Below, piece by piece: positions 37,721 to 49,500 of a stretch of 64,000 nucleotides of DNA; within the stretch, counting starts at the first letter, position 1; each line of letters starts with the position of its first letter. A model generated the notes under the pieces. The model was not told the origin of the DNA, did not search any database, and saw only the letters and a program-made list of their open reading frames with translations. The translations under genes were made by a program, and so were the position numbers. Source of the DNA: Balanoglossus misakiensis (taxonomy: Eukaryota > Hemichordata); assembly GCA_040954595.2 (NCBI GenBank), contig CM082594.2:3782001-3846000 (forward strand), read 5' to 3'.

Positions 37721-39281
37721 CTGAAACGATATTAATGTTTTAGTTGTATATTTATGAACTGGGTAGACTTTGAGTCGACTCGTTGGTCTGTTGACGGTTT
37801 TCGCCCATGCATTGGACCCCTGGTGTTAGTCTAATCCTTCTGACAAGAATAACAAGTGACGCGCTGATCGCTTCTAGCCCACTGAGTCGCCGACCCAAAT
37901 GATAGAAAACAGGGGTACCCGGCGAATCTACCACGAGCTGTACTGTTTGAGCAGGTTTCTCAATCTGAAACAAACTGTCGAACTTCACCCGAGCTCACAC
38001 GAGGAGTAATGACCGTCATTTAATACGGTCTGTAGCACTGCATTTGCATGGTGAAAGAACATAACGCTGAACAGAAGTGGAATGTACGTCCATTCTCAGT
38101 TTAAGTTTTACTGTCACAGTGTCCCATATTACATTTAACATTAATATCATCCACATCAAAGAAATACATATATATATGTGTATATAAGACATGCAGATAA
38201 CCGACATCTACATGTACGTATATCATTGGTGATTTCGGGACATTAAACTCATAATGTATAAAGAACGTTGTGTAAATACCAGAGTACCAGGTAAAATATT
38301 CACAGTCACGATGTGAAGCTAACGAGAATTAAAATAATATAATATATATAGCAATACCATATGTGTCTGTTGCCCTGAATATCGAAAAATGGAGGTTGAT
38401 ACATGTCCTGGTTTCAGACATGGAAGGGAGAAATAATTTATCTTTTTTTTATGTGTACTGCAAAACAGTTAATCGGTTCATTTAAATCATTTAGGAATGG
38501 CAGATTGAATGGTTTAATGCTATAAATCAAGAAGGACAATACATAGCAATCGAACAAACAGTCGAATACGCAAAACAATATTTTTTTTAAAAAAACTTTT
38601 CAAGAATAGGATTTCTCCCAATATAGACGTAGATATTTTAAAAGCTGTGTTTTGAGGTCGATATTATAAGCACAACGGAGTAATCTTTGTGGTGGCCAAT
38701 CTGCCTTAAGATCTGGGTGATATGAATTCATTTCTTACTTCAACAATACACATATATTCCGTTTAGTCTGCTAAACCTCGTTTTCCCCAAAATCGATCAT
38801 ATCGATACTTTTTTCTGGGGACGTTTATAACGGTTCCCTTTCTTTGATGTCAACGATTGGACTATGTCCAATTCAACTATAATATAGGTACTGTGAACCT
38901 TAATTCAAAGACAAACGTTTTAACCATACTATTCACGTGTCACAGATCACCGGGCATGTTTAAATAAAAATTGAAATAAGTCAAATATTCAACATGGATG
39001 CCCAATTTATGTTAGTTGAATGAATACAAATTGAACTGTTGGTTACCATACAACATTATATTCAACACATATTTCAGAATGATTCCAATCTTGTTGAAAT
39101 ACACATTGTAGTAAGAACAGGACGGGCGAAAATAATTGTATTTATGGTGTAATGTATGTAATTAAATACACATTAATACGTGGTCCCCCGTGGTATATAT
39201 CCAAGTTACAACATTAAACATGCTGTCGATATTGAATATTTGTTACCGTTTCTTTTCTTGTGCGCACAACACGTACGCGCA

Positions 39282-39295
39282 CACACACACCTACA

Positions 39296-39326
<31 letters not shown>

Positions 39327-39603
39327 CATACATACATACATACATACATACATACACACATACACACACACACACATACACACATACATACACACAAACA
39401 CACATACACACATACACACATACACACATACATACATACATACATACATACATACATACATACATACATACATACATACATACATACATACATACATACA
39501 TACATACATACATACATACATACATACATACATACATACATACATACATACACATACATACATACATACATACATACATACATACATACATACATACATA
39601 CAC
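39282..39603 (+). repeat. CATA/CACA microsatellite, about 320 bp
   Basis: Long uninterrupted TACA/CATA tetranucleotide tracts flank a middle section with CACA interruptions (about 39,355-39,425). Open frames across it on both strands are artefacts of the repeat (YIHT- and VCMY-type periodic peptides). Confidence 0.97.
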
Positions 39604-40666
39604 AAAATGCGTACAGAAATGTACAATCGATACTTCTTTCTTTTGTTCCGTTCCAAGGCTTGTTTCATGGACTTTCATCCACGTAAGTATTCACTACATC
39701 TTCAGGGCACAGTATGGTATCATACATGCACGTCATCATATGGCATTACTGAAAATACCTTGAGCAGTTGAGAGCATAGAATTTTACCAGTGACACCCAC
39801 AGAAAAATTCACTCACCTTTTTTTCAATTATTTCAGTTGTCGCGGGGACGACACTGAAATATGACGATACAACTTTCTAATTTTGAGTAGTTCTGATGAC
39901 GTACATCCGACATCAACATCAAACAAGTTGTACATGAATGCAGACAGGGCGGTATAGGGTTACCTAGATGGATCCAGATAGATGGTACCGTCCGCCATTT
40001 TTGTAGCAAATGGTCGCACTAAAACAGCAGTGCCGTGGAAACTGGTAATTGCATATACCCGTAAATATGCCCTGCGTCAATAAACATATGGCGCAGGACA
40101 CCCGTTGCGTTGGACCACCATGGCATTATTTTCGGGAAGTTAAGGATGCCGGAAAACGCAATCAACAGGTTTCCAACTTTAACTCCTTGGTTAAGTGGCA
40201 ATAGTCAAATTTAGCTGCAGACGTCATGAATGCTGGCACCCCTATATGTGTCTGGTTTTGTCAACATATTGATATGCTAATGATACTGCGACAAAAGCCA
40301 CAATTAAACAGTGTTTCATGTTCCACATCTGTGTAATAAAATATCCAATGTTTTTAATAGAATGTCGGTATTGGTGACAAATTATCACAACTTTGCCTAT
40401 ATTTGCGATCGAGGGTGGTCCCCATAATCTTTAACAGCTATACATCGCTTGAGAAAGGGTAATTCTACAGATTGGCCGTAAACACAACTGTGCAGCAACG
40501 TTAACCCAATTACCAAATTACCATGGGACCTGGTGACGCATACACTTGTTGAAATTTAAGATTTAGCACACTGGGAATGTAACACTTTATGCGAAACAAG
40601 AGATTACAGAACGATGTATTTGTTTAATCACCATCAGCTGGACACTAATTTGGCTTGGTATTGAAT

Positions 40667-40727
40667 AGGATGATATCTGTAAACACCGGTTGGTTAGTTC
40701 AATCCTGTGCTTAATGCTTGTCAAAAT
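40667..40727 (+). repeat. Direct dispersed repeat, copy 1
   Basis: GATATCTGTAAACACCGG followed by TCCTGTGCTTA matches 41,505-41,570 with scattered changes. The two copies are in the same orientation about 840 bases apart. Confidence 0.6.
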
Positions 40728-41504
40728 ATGTTACACTGATTTCAATATTATTTTTATTGTGATATCATAATTTATCAAAACTCATGCTGGCCACGATCAT
40801 ATAGACTAAAACTTACACAGAGTATGTATACTTTTATTTTTATTTCTAAAAATATCCCGATTAGTACGAAAATAGATTCCATTATGTTACTTACATATAC
40901 ATAATATCATGAATGTTCTCCTATCACTATCTTACATTGCCGTGTCGCTTAAAATTAAATTTCTCTCGCGAAAAATGATTTCAAGTAAAATAAGAACCAG
41001 AGTATGTTGTATAAGGCGTGTACATAAATACAGTAACAAAGAGTTGTGTTAAAGTTGAAATATTGGACTTACACATAGTGTTTGAAGGACAGAAAAACAC
41101 TTTTTGATGTAAGCTTATAAAGCTAGAAACAAGAAACTGCCACCGTTTCCCTATCCATGGCATAACAAGCCAACTTTTCTATATGTTATAAAACTAACAT
41201 GTCACAACCTTGTCACAAACATTTTATTAATGAGGACAAGGGGTAACTTCAATGATTGAATTTAACCCTTGAACCGAGGTCACCAGGGGGTCAGAGTTCA
41301 TAGGGTTCTATAATGTACACCTCAAACACACGATTTTCAAATCTGCTCACGTTTCGCACATTTACACGTCAACTAGTCTTTCAAGAACCTGGGAGTAACT
41401 GTGAAATTGACAGAATATATTTCAGGGTGCCATCATTTCAGAATCAAAGTAGCTGCCAAATTCTTTTCATCTTTGTGGAAAAAATGGATGGTTGATGCAT
41501 GGTA

Positions 41505-41570
41505 TTGAAGAGGATAATATCTGTAAACGCTGGTCGGTTATTTAAATCCTGTGCTTACGCTTATGCAAGT
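41505..41570 (+). repeat. Direct dispersed repeat, copy 2
   Basis: Contains AATATCTGTAAACGCTGG and AATCCTGTGCTTACGCTT, the partner of the copy at 40,667. An AGCTGCCAAATTC-type segment lies 45 bases upstream. Confidence 0.6.
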
Positions 41571-43519
41571 GTGATTTTAAAGACCTTTCATTTGTCTGTG
41601 ATGAGCTAGTAATTTTAATAACAGGCAGTGCATTTATATTTTTGATGATTTGGTCATACTTCATGATCCCAGAACTGTTTTGAGAGAAATCCAAAGCATT
41701 CTTGGTACCCAATATTCATGTAGCTATATCACCAGTGACTTTCTGCGATTTCTTATTTTTCTAACAAAACTAAGATGAAGATTTCCAGACTACTCTACTG
41801 GGACTTGTGAGCAACTTTCATCTGCAATTGTCATGAATTAATAACTAGATAAAGATAAAAATTAAACTACTAAATCATCGTTCACAGACAACAAAAAGGC
41901 ACATGATTGCATCTTATCCAAAACCAAGCTAGTCCACCCACTTCTATTTGCATTGGTGCAATCTGACCACTGAGACAATAGGGTGAAACCAAAATATGGT
42001 GCTAAAAGGTAAAACAATCATTAATAATATTGCCACAATATTTCACTGGGTAGCTATGGCTAATGTTGCACTGGACATGAACATGTCAACTACTACAAGT
42101 TAACTTTGGTAAATGGTTTCCGTAAGTCATAATAAGTTAAAAATCTATCTACTGTTATCATAGAATCCCTCTCCACATTTTCCTAGTCTAACAACAACTC
42201 ACACTCTTTAATGAGTTTGAAAGTTTTGACACACCAGCTCACAATATTGCCACAAAGATTCTGGTAACCCACAGAGTGTACCAGTTTGAAACACACTTCT
42301 TTGTGCCACCACTGGCAGTTTCAGCGGGAATGGCAACAGTACATGGAATGCCAATGTTCAAGGGTCAGAGTTCACAGGTCACAGGAGTGCAACAATAAAG
42401 CTATTGCTAATCCTGGTTTACTTATTAAAGGTCTTCTCTCTGCTCATCTTTAAATGACTTGGGCACACATAATTAACTACTGGACTGTGTATTTTACTCA
42501 TATAGCTACATTTTGGTGCTTGTAAAAAGGCTCAAAAACACTGGCTGTAAAATAAAATTACAAACCTGTTGGACGCAATTTTGTCAAGAATGAGCGGTAA
42601 ACACTGAACTGCAGCAAGTAGACAGACTTTTGACAAGCCAACAGCTGTTCACCGTACGTCGCCATATTGAAAATACCTGACAGTCACCAAGCTATGAAAA
42701 TGCTATCCACTAGATATGAAAATATCTGGTAAATGGAATATCTTGGAAAGAACTGCTCCACATACAACTTTCTACTACAGATTATGGGGAGAGTTTGTGG
42801 ATTGTAGTCAAAAAGTGATGTTTGAAAACATCATGGCTCATGTGCGTCACATAGCAAAGAAACATACATTTATCTATTGCAGGTGCATGGGTTAGCATTC
42901 TCGGAAATACTGGCCAGAATATGTCATGTCTTGTGCTCAACTTTAACCCTCAAGAATGCACTGCACTTTCTGTAAAGTAAAAATGTCCAATGTCAGTCTG
43001 CTCTCTGAAAAATCAAAGAAAATTGATACTAAACCTGCACTAAATTTACTGATATTTGAAATTCAAAATGGCTGCCAAACTCTTGATAGTATCATGGAAA
43101 TTTGAATCTTTGCATTTCTTTGGAAACAAGACAGTAAGTGTCATAATTTCCATTTTTTTAAACAATCCCCCATGAGCTTGCAACTGTATAGGAATGGATG
43201 GAAAATTTTAAAGGACTCTTGTCTGCAAGGCTCACTATACACTCACTCTGTGGTTAAAAGGGGTGCTTAGCTAATTTACATGTGCCCATATATGGCTAAA
43301 ATGGCTGTTTTCCTAATATACATATATGCCCATATATGGTAAACAGGAACATGTCTAAGTGATGTTATGACTATGTCTGGTGCATTTCTTTGTTTCATGT
43401 GCTCCCATTTCGACCTAGCGACACTCTGTGATGGGCTGCATCTCCAGTATCCATGGCGTCTGTTGCTAGATTTATACAAATGACACTGTACCTCGAACAC
43501 CTCTTCCAAATTCGACTGT

Positions 43520-43582
43520 TCAAGATGGAGAATTTGTCAACGAAGCTGGAAACAGACCCATGGACACGTAGTCATCAACCAG
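43520..43582 (-). CDS. Dehydrogenase exon 13: C terminus
   Basis: Residues 351-370, LVDDYVSMGLFPASLTNSPS and a TGA stop. Continues exon 12 in phase 0 to read SLQELVDDYV. Confidence 0.88.
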   Translation of the reverse strand: MVDDYVSMGLFPASLTNSPS

Positions 43583-46500
43583 CTGAAATGAAAACAAATA
43601 TTTCAGATTTATCACAGAAAATTTGTCTGATTTGTCGAATAATCTCAAAATTTCACACGATTTTGTACACACCGTCCGACGAATTGAAATTGAAACATGA
43701 CCCACCTCTTGTAAACTTTCCTGAGTTAAATACGGTTTCTCCAATGTAAATCCAGTGTTGGCCAGCTTTCTGCCGTCGAGGTGAAGGTGTTTGTTGTACA
43801 GCAGTTCTTGGTCAATGAACGGACTCAGAGGTGTGTTGCCAATTTTGTCGAGCTCGCAAGCTTTGGACCACGGGGCCATGTGTTTATCATTGGATTCCTC
43901 CACCACATCAGCCATTGTTATCTGCAAGAAAGATGAAAAATGATAGTCAGCAATGGCTGCAAGGGGTTATAAGGAACTTCTGTAATCTTAAGGTGAAGGG
44001 GCCGTCGCGCCGCGTTTGTTTATTAAACATTACAATTCATCTACAAATCCCTGAAATTAGATAATTCTTAGAATGAACGAATCAGCCAACCGAAGCAAAG
44101 ATGACAGCAACTGAAGATCCTAGTACGTCGTGGAGTCTGCAGTGTGGTTTGCGCTGGTATGGGAGGATATATTCTCATCAAGGGGGACACCCACGCGGTG
44201 CGACTACCCCTTCCCTTTAATACAGACCTTGGATAATTTCAGGTTGTGAAAATAATGTAAACCCATTACATAACATTTGATATTAATTATTATGTAAAAC
44301 AGACAGTATGCCGTGAGTAATAAAAAAATTGAAAAGGTGAGAGTAGACAATGATTTCAAATTCGCACAGCTGTGGAAAAACCAACCAGACAGACAGACAG
44401 ACTGCAATACTTATGGTTGATGTTTTACCACAATTATTAACATTTTTTTCAATAGTCTGCAGCAGATATCTGAAATAAAAACTGTATATTGAAGGCAGCC
44501 TTTTGATAAACAATGGTATGTACAATATCGGTTTTGACAGATGCTATTTTAACTTTCTGCCGGAGACAAAATGAGATTTCCGACTGAACAGATGCTGCCA
44601 CGGAAAACAGCTGTTACCACCATTAATTTCACCAAAACTTCAACATGTTTTAATGAAAGGGAAAAATGGCACCTTGATGCAAAATATATAATAAATTCCA
44701 CCAGACGACTCGTACTTACCTTTGCAATGTTTGAAATGATGGATCCAAGGTAATCATGCTCGATGCCAAATATATTTGAAACTAGCGTGGTGATGCTCCC
44801 CTGGGCTGTTATTCAAAAACAAAGGTTCATTGTTTTCAACCAGGCACTTCACATGGAATCAAATGTTGGTCCCTATTGTCCAATGTAAACTACTGTAAAA
44901 CAGGTTATTTCCGAGAGCAGTAAATTTTCGCAAAATACGCAAGAGCCCAAACAACGCGAAAATAAAAAGTTGCGTAAAAATGTCTTTTCGGAGATGTGAA
45001 ATACGAGAACGCAAAAATTAATCCTCACGTAACAGTTGCCTCTTTTGATATCGCGAAAATTTCCTGTGGCGAAAATAACCCGTTTTACAGTACCAATGAA
45101 ATGACCGTGCATTATGAAAATGGGCATCATATCCCAGTTTATTATGTTGTAAACAGTCTACATTGCACGGTTTGAGAGACGATTATGTGTGGGTGTGTTT
45201 CTATTTTCAAGTGTATTTTCAGAGTGATTATCTTCCTGGCAGTGTCATGGGTCAAACTTTCACACATTGACCTAGATTGGCGGGCACTAACCCTGTTTAG
45301 TTCCATAAACCAACACTCCATCACTGCACACTTGTAGCCATTTGGGGGATCCTCAATAATTGGGGGGAAATTCTAAGGGTATACATGTAATTGCCATAGC
45401 TGGGGTCTTTGGTCCTTGCAAAATATAAGTTTACAAAGAACAAAATTCTGCACGCCAATCTCCTTACTCCTAATTTGATGTTTGTAATGATAGGATACTT
45501 ACTTGATTCAGAACCATCCACAACATTATAGACTTCACGCAGTTTGCCGGCTGTAGTTAAATGCCATATTGCACGACACACGTCTAACACGTGGACTGTG
45601 TTCATCTTCAAATCTTTGGTCCAAAGTAACTGAAAATTGGCAAAAATTAGATACACTGAGCCAACATAATGCAAAACACAATGACTGTAGCAAAGCTGTC
45701 ATGGTGGTGTGGTGTTCTTTATTGCACAGAGAGTGAGGCATGCATATGCACAGCTATCACCGTTCTCAACTGAGCTTTCGTCTGAACCAAGTATTTTAAT
45801 GGTACGATGGACTGTTTTTATTAAAAACGATAAATCTCAAAAAAAAAATCTCACAAAATTGCTGCTATTGTCCTTTCTCTTGCAACACCACAATTTACAT
45901 ATCAACTGAGTACACTGCACTGTGATGTACAGGTTATTGCAGAAAACAAGAAGTCTGGACTTGAAATTATTCACATATAACTACCAAAGGCAGAAATGGT
46001 TGACCTTTATTGACTATTACAAGGAAGTGAGAAAACTATTTCATTGTTATCCTCTCAAGGGTGAGTTATGGGGTTAAATTCCATGTTATTTTTACCTTTT
46101 AGCAAAAACTGCAAAGGAATTTACTTTGGCTATTTTCACACTTGCCATAAAACTTTTCCGATCACATAATATGTGGATTTTTTCCTGTAGATATAAATTT
46201 AGAGCTAAACCTAGATTTTTGCATCAGCTAATGTTTATATAAATAACATAGTGTGAAATGAGGACAGTAAAAATAGTAACAACTTAATTGGATTTTTGAG
46301 ATGTGATGGTTGGCATTTGAGGGAGAGACCTTACAGGGTAAAGGTCATAAGGTTTTGATATTGAATTGAATTATTTATTCGTGGTGTGTAAGGTTTATTT
46401 ATGGAGCTGTTTGATAGGCCTACTTTAGAATAAAATTTTGCATGTCAACTAGTGTTCTACTGAAAAACAAATCAAATCATGCATATATTGGAATAATTGT

Positions 46501-49500
46501 AACTCTATATTTATTTTCACACAGCCATTGTTTGTACCACGATCTAGTCAATTTCTAGGTTTCACCTACTGTTGAATGTTGCTGCTGCTATCCAACATTC
46601 TGCCTATGGTGAGGAATGATGCCCTTCACCCCCCCCCCCCCAAAAAAATAATACATTCTCACAATATTTACTTGTCTACATGGCGACAATACACTCAAAG
46701 AAATTCGGCATATTTCAGAATATGCAAGACAGTATGAATATTTAAATTCTCACTTTTTTTACAAAATATGCCTGGATAGTCTTACCTTCATTTTTTCTTG
46801 TAACTGTTTGTACACAGCTCCTGCTATCAACCTGGGAGCTGAAATTGTAAGTGTGAATTATCATCATGATTAAGTTGTAATATTTTATGCCATTTCAAGA
46901 CAGAAGTCTGAGAGAATGAACGTTCATGGCTGCCTTTCTGTCTGTGCAGCCATTCAGTACTTGAATTTGTGTATTGTATTTCCTCATTTCAGAGAAGAAG
47001 GACAGAGGAAGGGTGTCTGAAACAGATGCATGGAAATAAGTATACAAAAGGGTAGACCAACCAACTCATTACAGTGAAACCTGTCGTTATGGACACCTCT
47101 CTTATCAGGACACCTGTCTATTAAGGACAGATTTTCTGTTTCCGTAGGTGTCCTTAATAGACAATTTTCACAGTACAGGATTATTCATCTAGTGCAAGAA
47201 AAGTGACTTTTTTGTGCATTCATGTGGTGTTATGTGGTATGGTGTGGTGTAGTACGGATGTGATGTGGTGTGGTGTGCTGGTGTTGTGTGGTAATGTTGT
47301 GTAAATGTGATGTGGTGTGGTGTTTACATGTACACGTATACATGTATGAAAGTATTCAGTGAGACAATACAAGAGGTCATGTTAATATCACCAACAATAC
47401 ACAACTTGCACTACTTTATGTGATTGCAAAGCCTCATTATGTTCTTTTAATTCAATACTGTGAAGACTATCTACTCACTCAGTCCTAATTTATCTCCAAT
47501 ACCATACACGATTGCCGGTCTGAGAATAATGTAGTTGAGCCTGCAAGTAGGGAACAGACTGATATTATCATATGTGTAAAGTTACAAGCATGTTAAAATG
47601 TTGACAAGTCAGCTTGCCTGCGCAGACAACATGCATTTATGTAATAGTAGCTATGATACTTGCATAATGGGAAGTTACGGCTGAAAATGTTTATGATTTG
47701 ATCAGAATTTTTCACATAACATTCTTCCCCATTAATACATTCAGCAAAATTCATCAAATTTAAAACCATTTTTTACAGCCAACCAGCAATCAATGAGATT
47801 TTGCGTTAGAAATTCCATACTCACCCTTCAATTTTGGACAACTCTTTTTCTACTTCTAATTTATGCTTGGCTAGGTGAGTCCACGGTGATGTTTTTGAAG
47901 TTTCGGAGCTTGCTTTCTGAAACAAGACAGTAAAAGAGTCAGTGTTATCATAATTAACAATGACAATTACTTGAGCGTAAGAAAACTGCAGAAAACATCT
48001 GTCAATACGAAAAAAAGTATGACTTTTATTCAAGAAACCAGACACTGAGAAGGACGAACCATGCAAGCTAACTTACATCAACAACAAATTACTGAATTCA
48101 GAAAAACTTCACTTTTCTTACAATTCTTCTTTCCTTGTTTTGTTACATTTGTCATAATTTTCACCCACATAATAACATTACTATGCCTGACTGTAAAATT
48201 ATGGTCATAAAATAGTACATAAAAAGTGGCTTTGTGACAGGAAGTGATGCCACTGCATTTATATAACAGGAAGTGATGTCATCACCTTGTCAGCGGAATA
48301 GACTTGGCCTGTTGAAACTTCTACAAATAACTTGACTTTTCTTTTGGCAGCTTCTCTTGCACAATTCAGGCTCAGTTTCACAATGCCATCTTTGTAGACC
48401 TGCAAAGGAAAAGAAACGTGGTGTCTTAGTTGGCGCAAAAATGAACAGACCACTTTCATGACCCCTGTGTGACTTTACATCCTGACATTTTGTCGCTACG
48501 AGGTTACCATTTGGATGGTACTTAATGTGTGCACTCTAAGTCTAACTCTCCCCAGAACAAAAATTTGATTTTTGTCTGTTAGGATAAGGGTGAAAAGTTA
48601 AATTATGTATAATGTCATAGCAGCTGAAATACACCAGGATGTAAGGTCAACCAGGGTTCACAAAAGTGGCATATTAATCTACCATATTATGCAAAACTTG
48701 GTAAGCTTCCTGTACTATCATTTTACTCACTGGCAGTTACAGGCACACTCATACAACTTCCATTAGTGTGAACATCCTGAGACTTGACTGACTTTGCAAC
48801 TACACAATCAATTCTATGGAAAACTTCTGCTTTTAAGAGCGAAGTTTTTTCAGTGGGTGGGATATTTCTGTTCTAGATCCCACTGTCCACAGTATTTTTT
48901 GACATTTTTATGTTGCACTCAGACATATCCACGTGTACTTCCTTTTTGTTTTGACATAAAAAAATTCCAACATGTTTTGCAAGGGTTTGGGAAATATGTG
49001 TATTGACACATTGAAAAATGTCATGATTTGCACCATTCTGTAGAAAAGAATAATACATGTCATATGTTAAAACCTCCTGAACAGGAAACCAAGTCAGAGT
49101 GTTATGTATTAATCCCAGGCACTCAGACACACACCCATGGTGACCTGTAACATCATTCAGACATTTCCTTCCCAATCGGGATACAATGGTTAATGTGTGT
49201 GCCTATATCTCTTAAATTTGTTGATAATGTATATACTGCAAAGTCAATTACAAATGCCAATTTTGATTAAAAAGAATGCAAGGTGTACAGCACAGTACAT
49301 GTTACTCACTGGCTCACTCTGTCCATATTTGGTCTCAGCAGCAAGATTGACGACAACATCAAAATCCCCATCGTCATCATGGAAACACCTCTCAACAGAC
49401 GCTGAGAAAAAATATATATATATATTTTAAAATATTCCATGCAAAGTCAATCATGACTGAAAGATTTCAGAATGCATTTGCAAAAAAAAACATGCAAAAT

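Larger units (their letters stand above)
37721..43519. other. Non-coding stretch with CATA microsatellite and decayed repeats
   Basis: Lies between the WBP1-like ectodomain exon and the 3' end of the dehydrogenase gene, so it must include the missing WBP1-like 5' exon and promoter unless these lie still further away. Seen: CATA microsatellite (39,282-39,603), a direct repeat pair at 40,667 and 41,505, and AAAATGGCTGCCAAA-type repeats (41,438 and 43,059). No supported gene. Confidence 0.65.

Noticed and set aside
38016-38207. Minus-strand hydrophobic frame as signal-peptide exon of the WBP1-like gene
   Set aside because: Derived from an AT-rich TATA-repeat region, with no suitable phase-0 donor at the right place.
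39180-39771. Open frames up to 193 residues on both strands around 39.2-39.8 kb
   Set aside because: They are stop-free translations of the CATA microsatellite with periodic YIHT or VCMY peptides, not genes.
47222-47323. GTGTGGT repeats as a possible telomere-like or regulatory array
   Set aside because: Units are irregular in length and sequence; simple minisatellite is sufficient.
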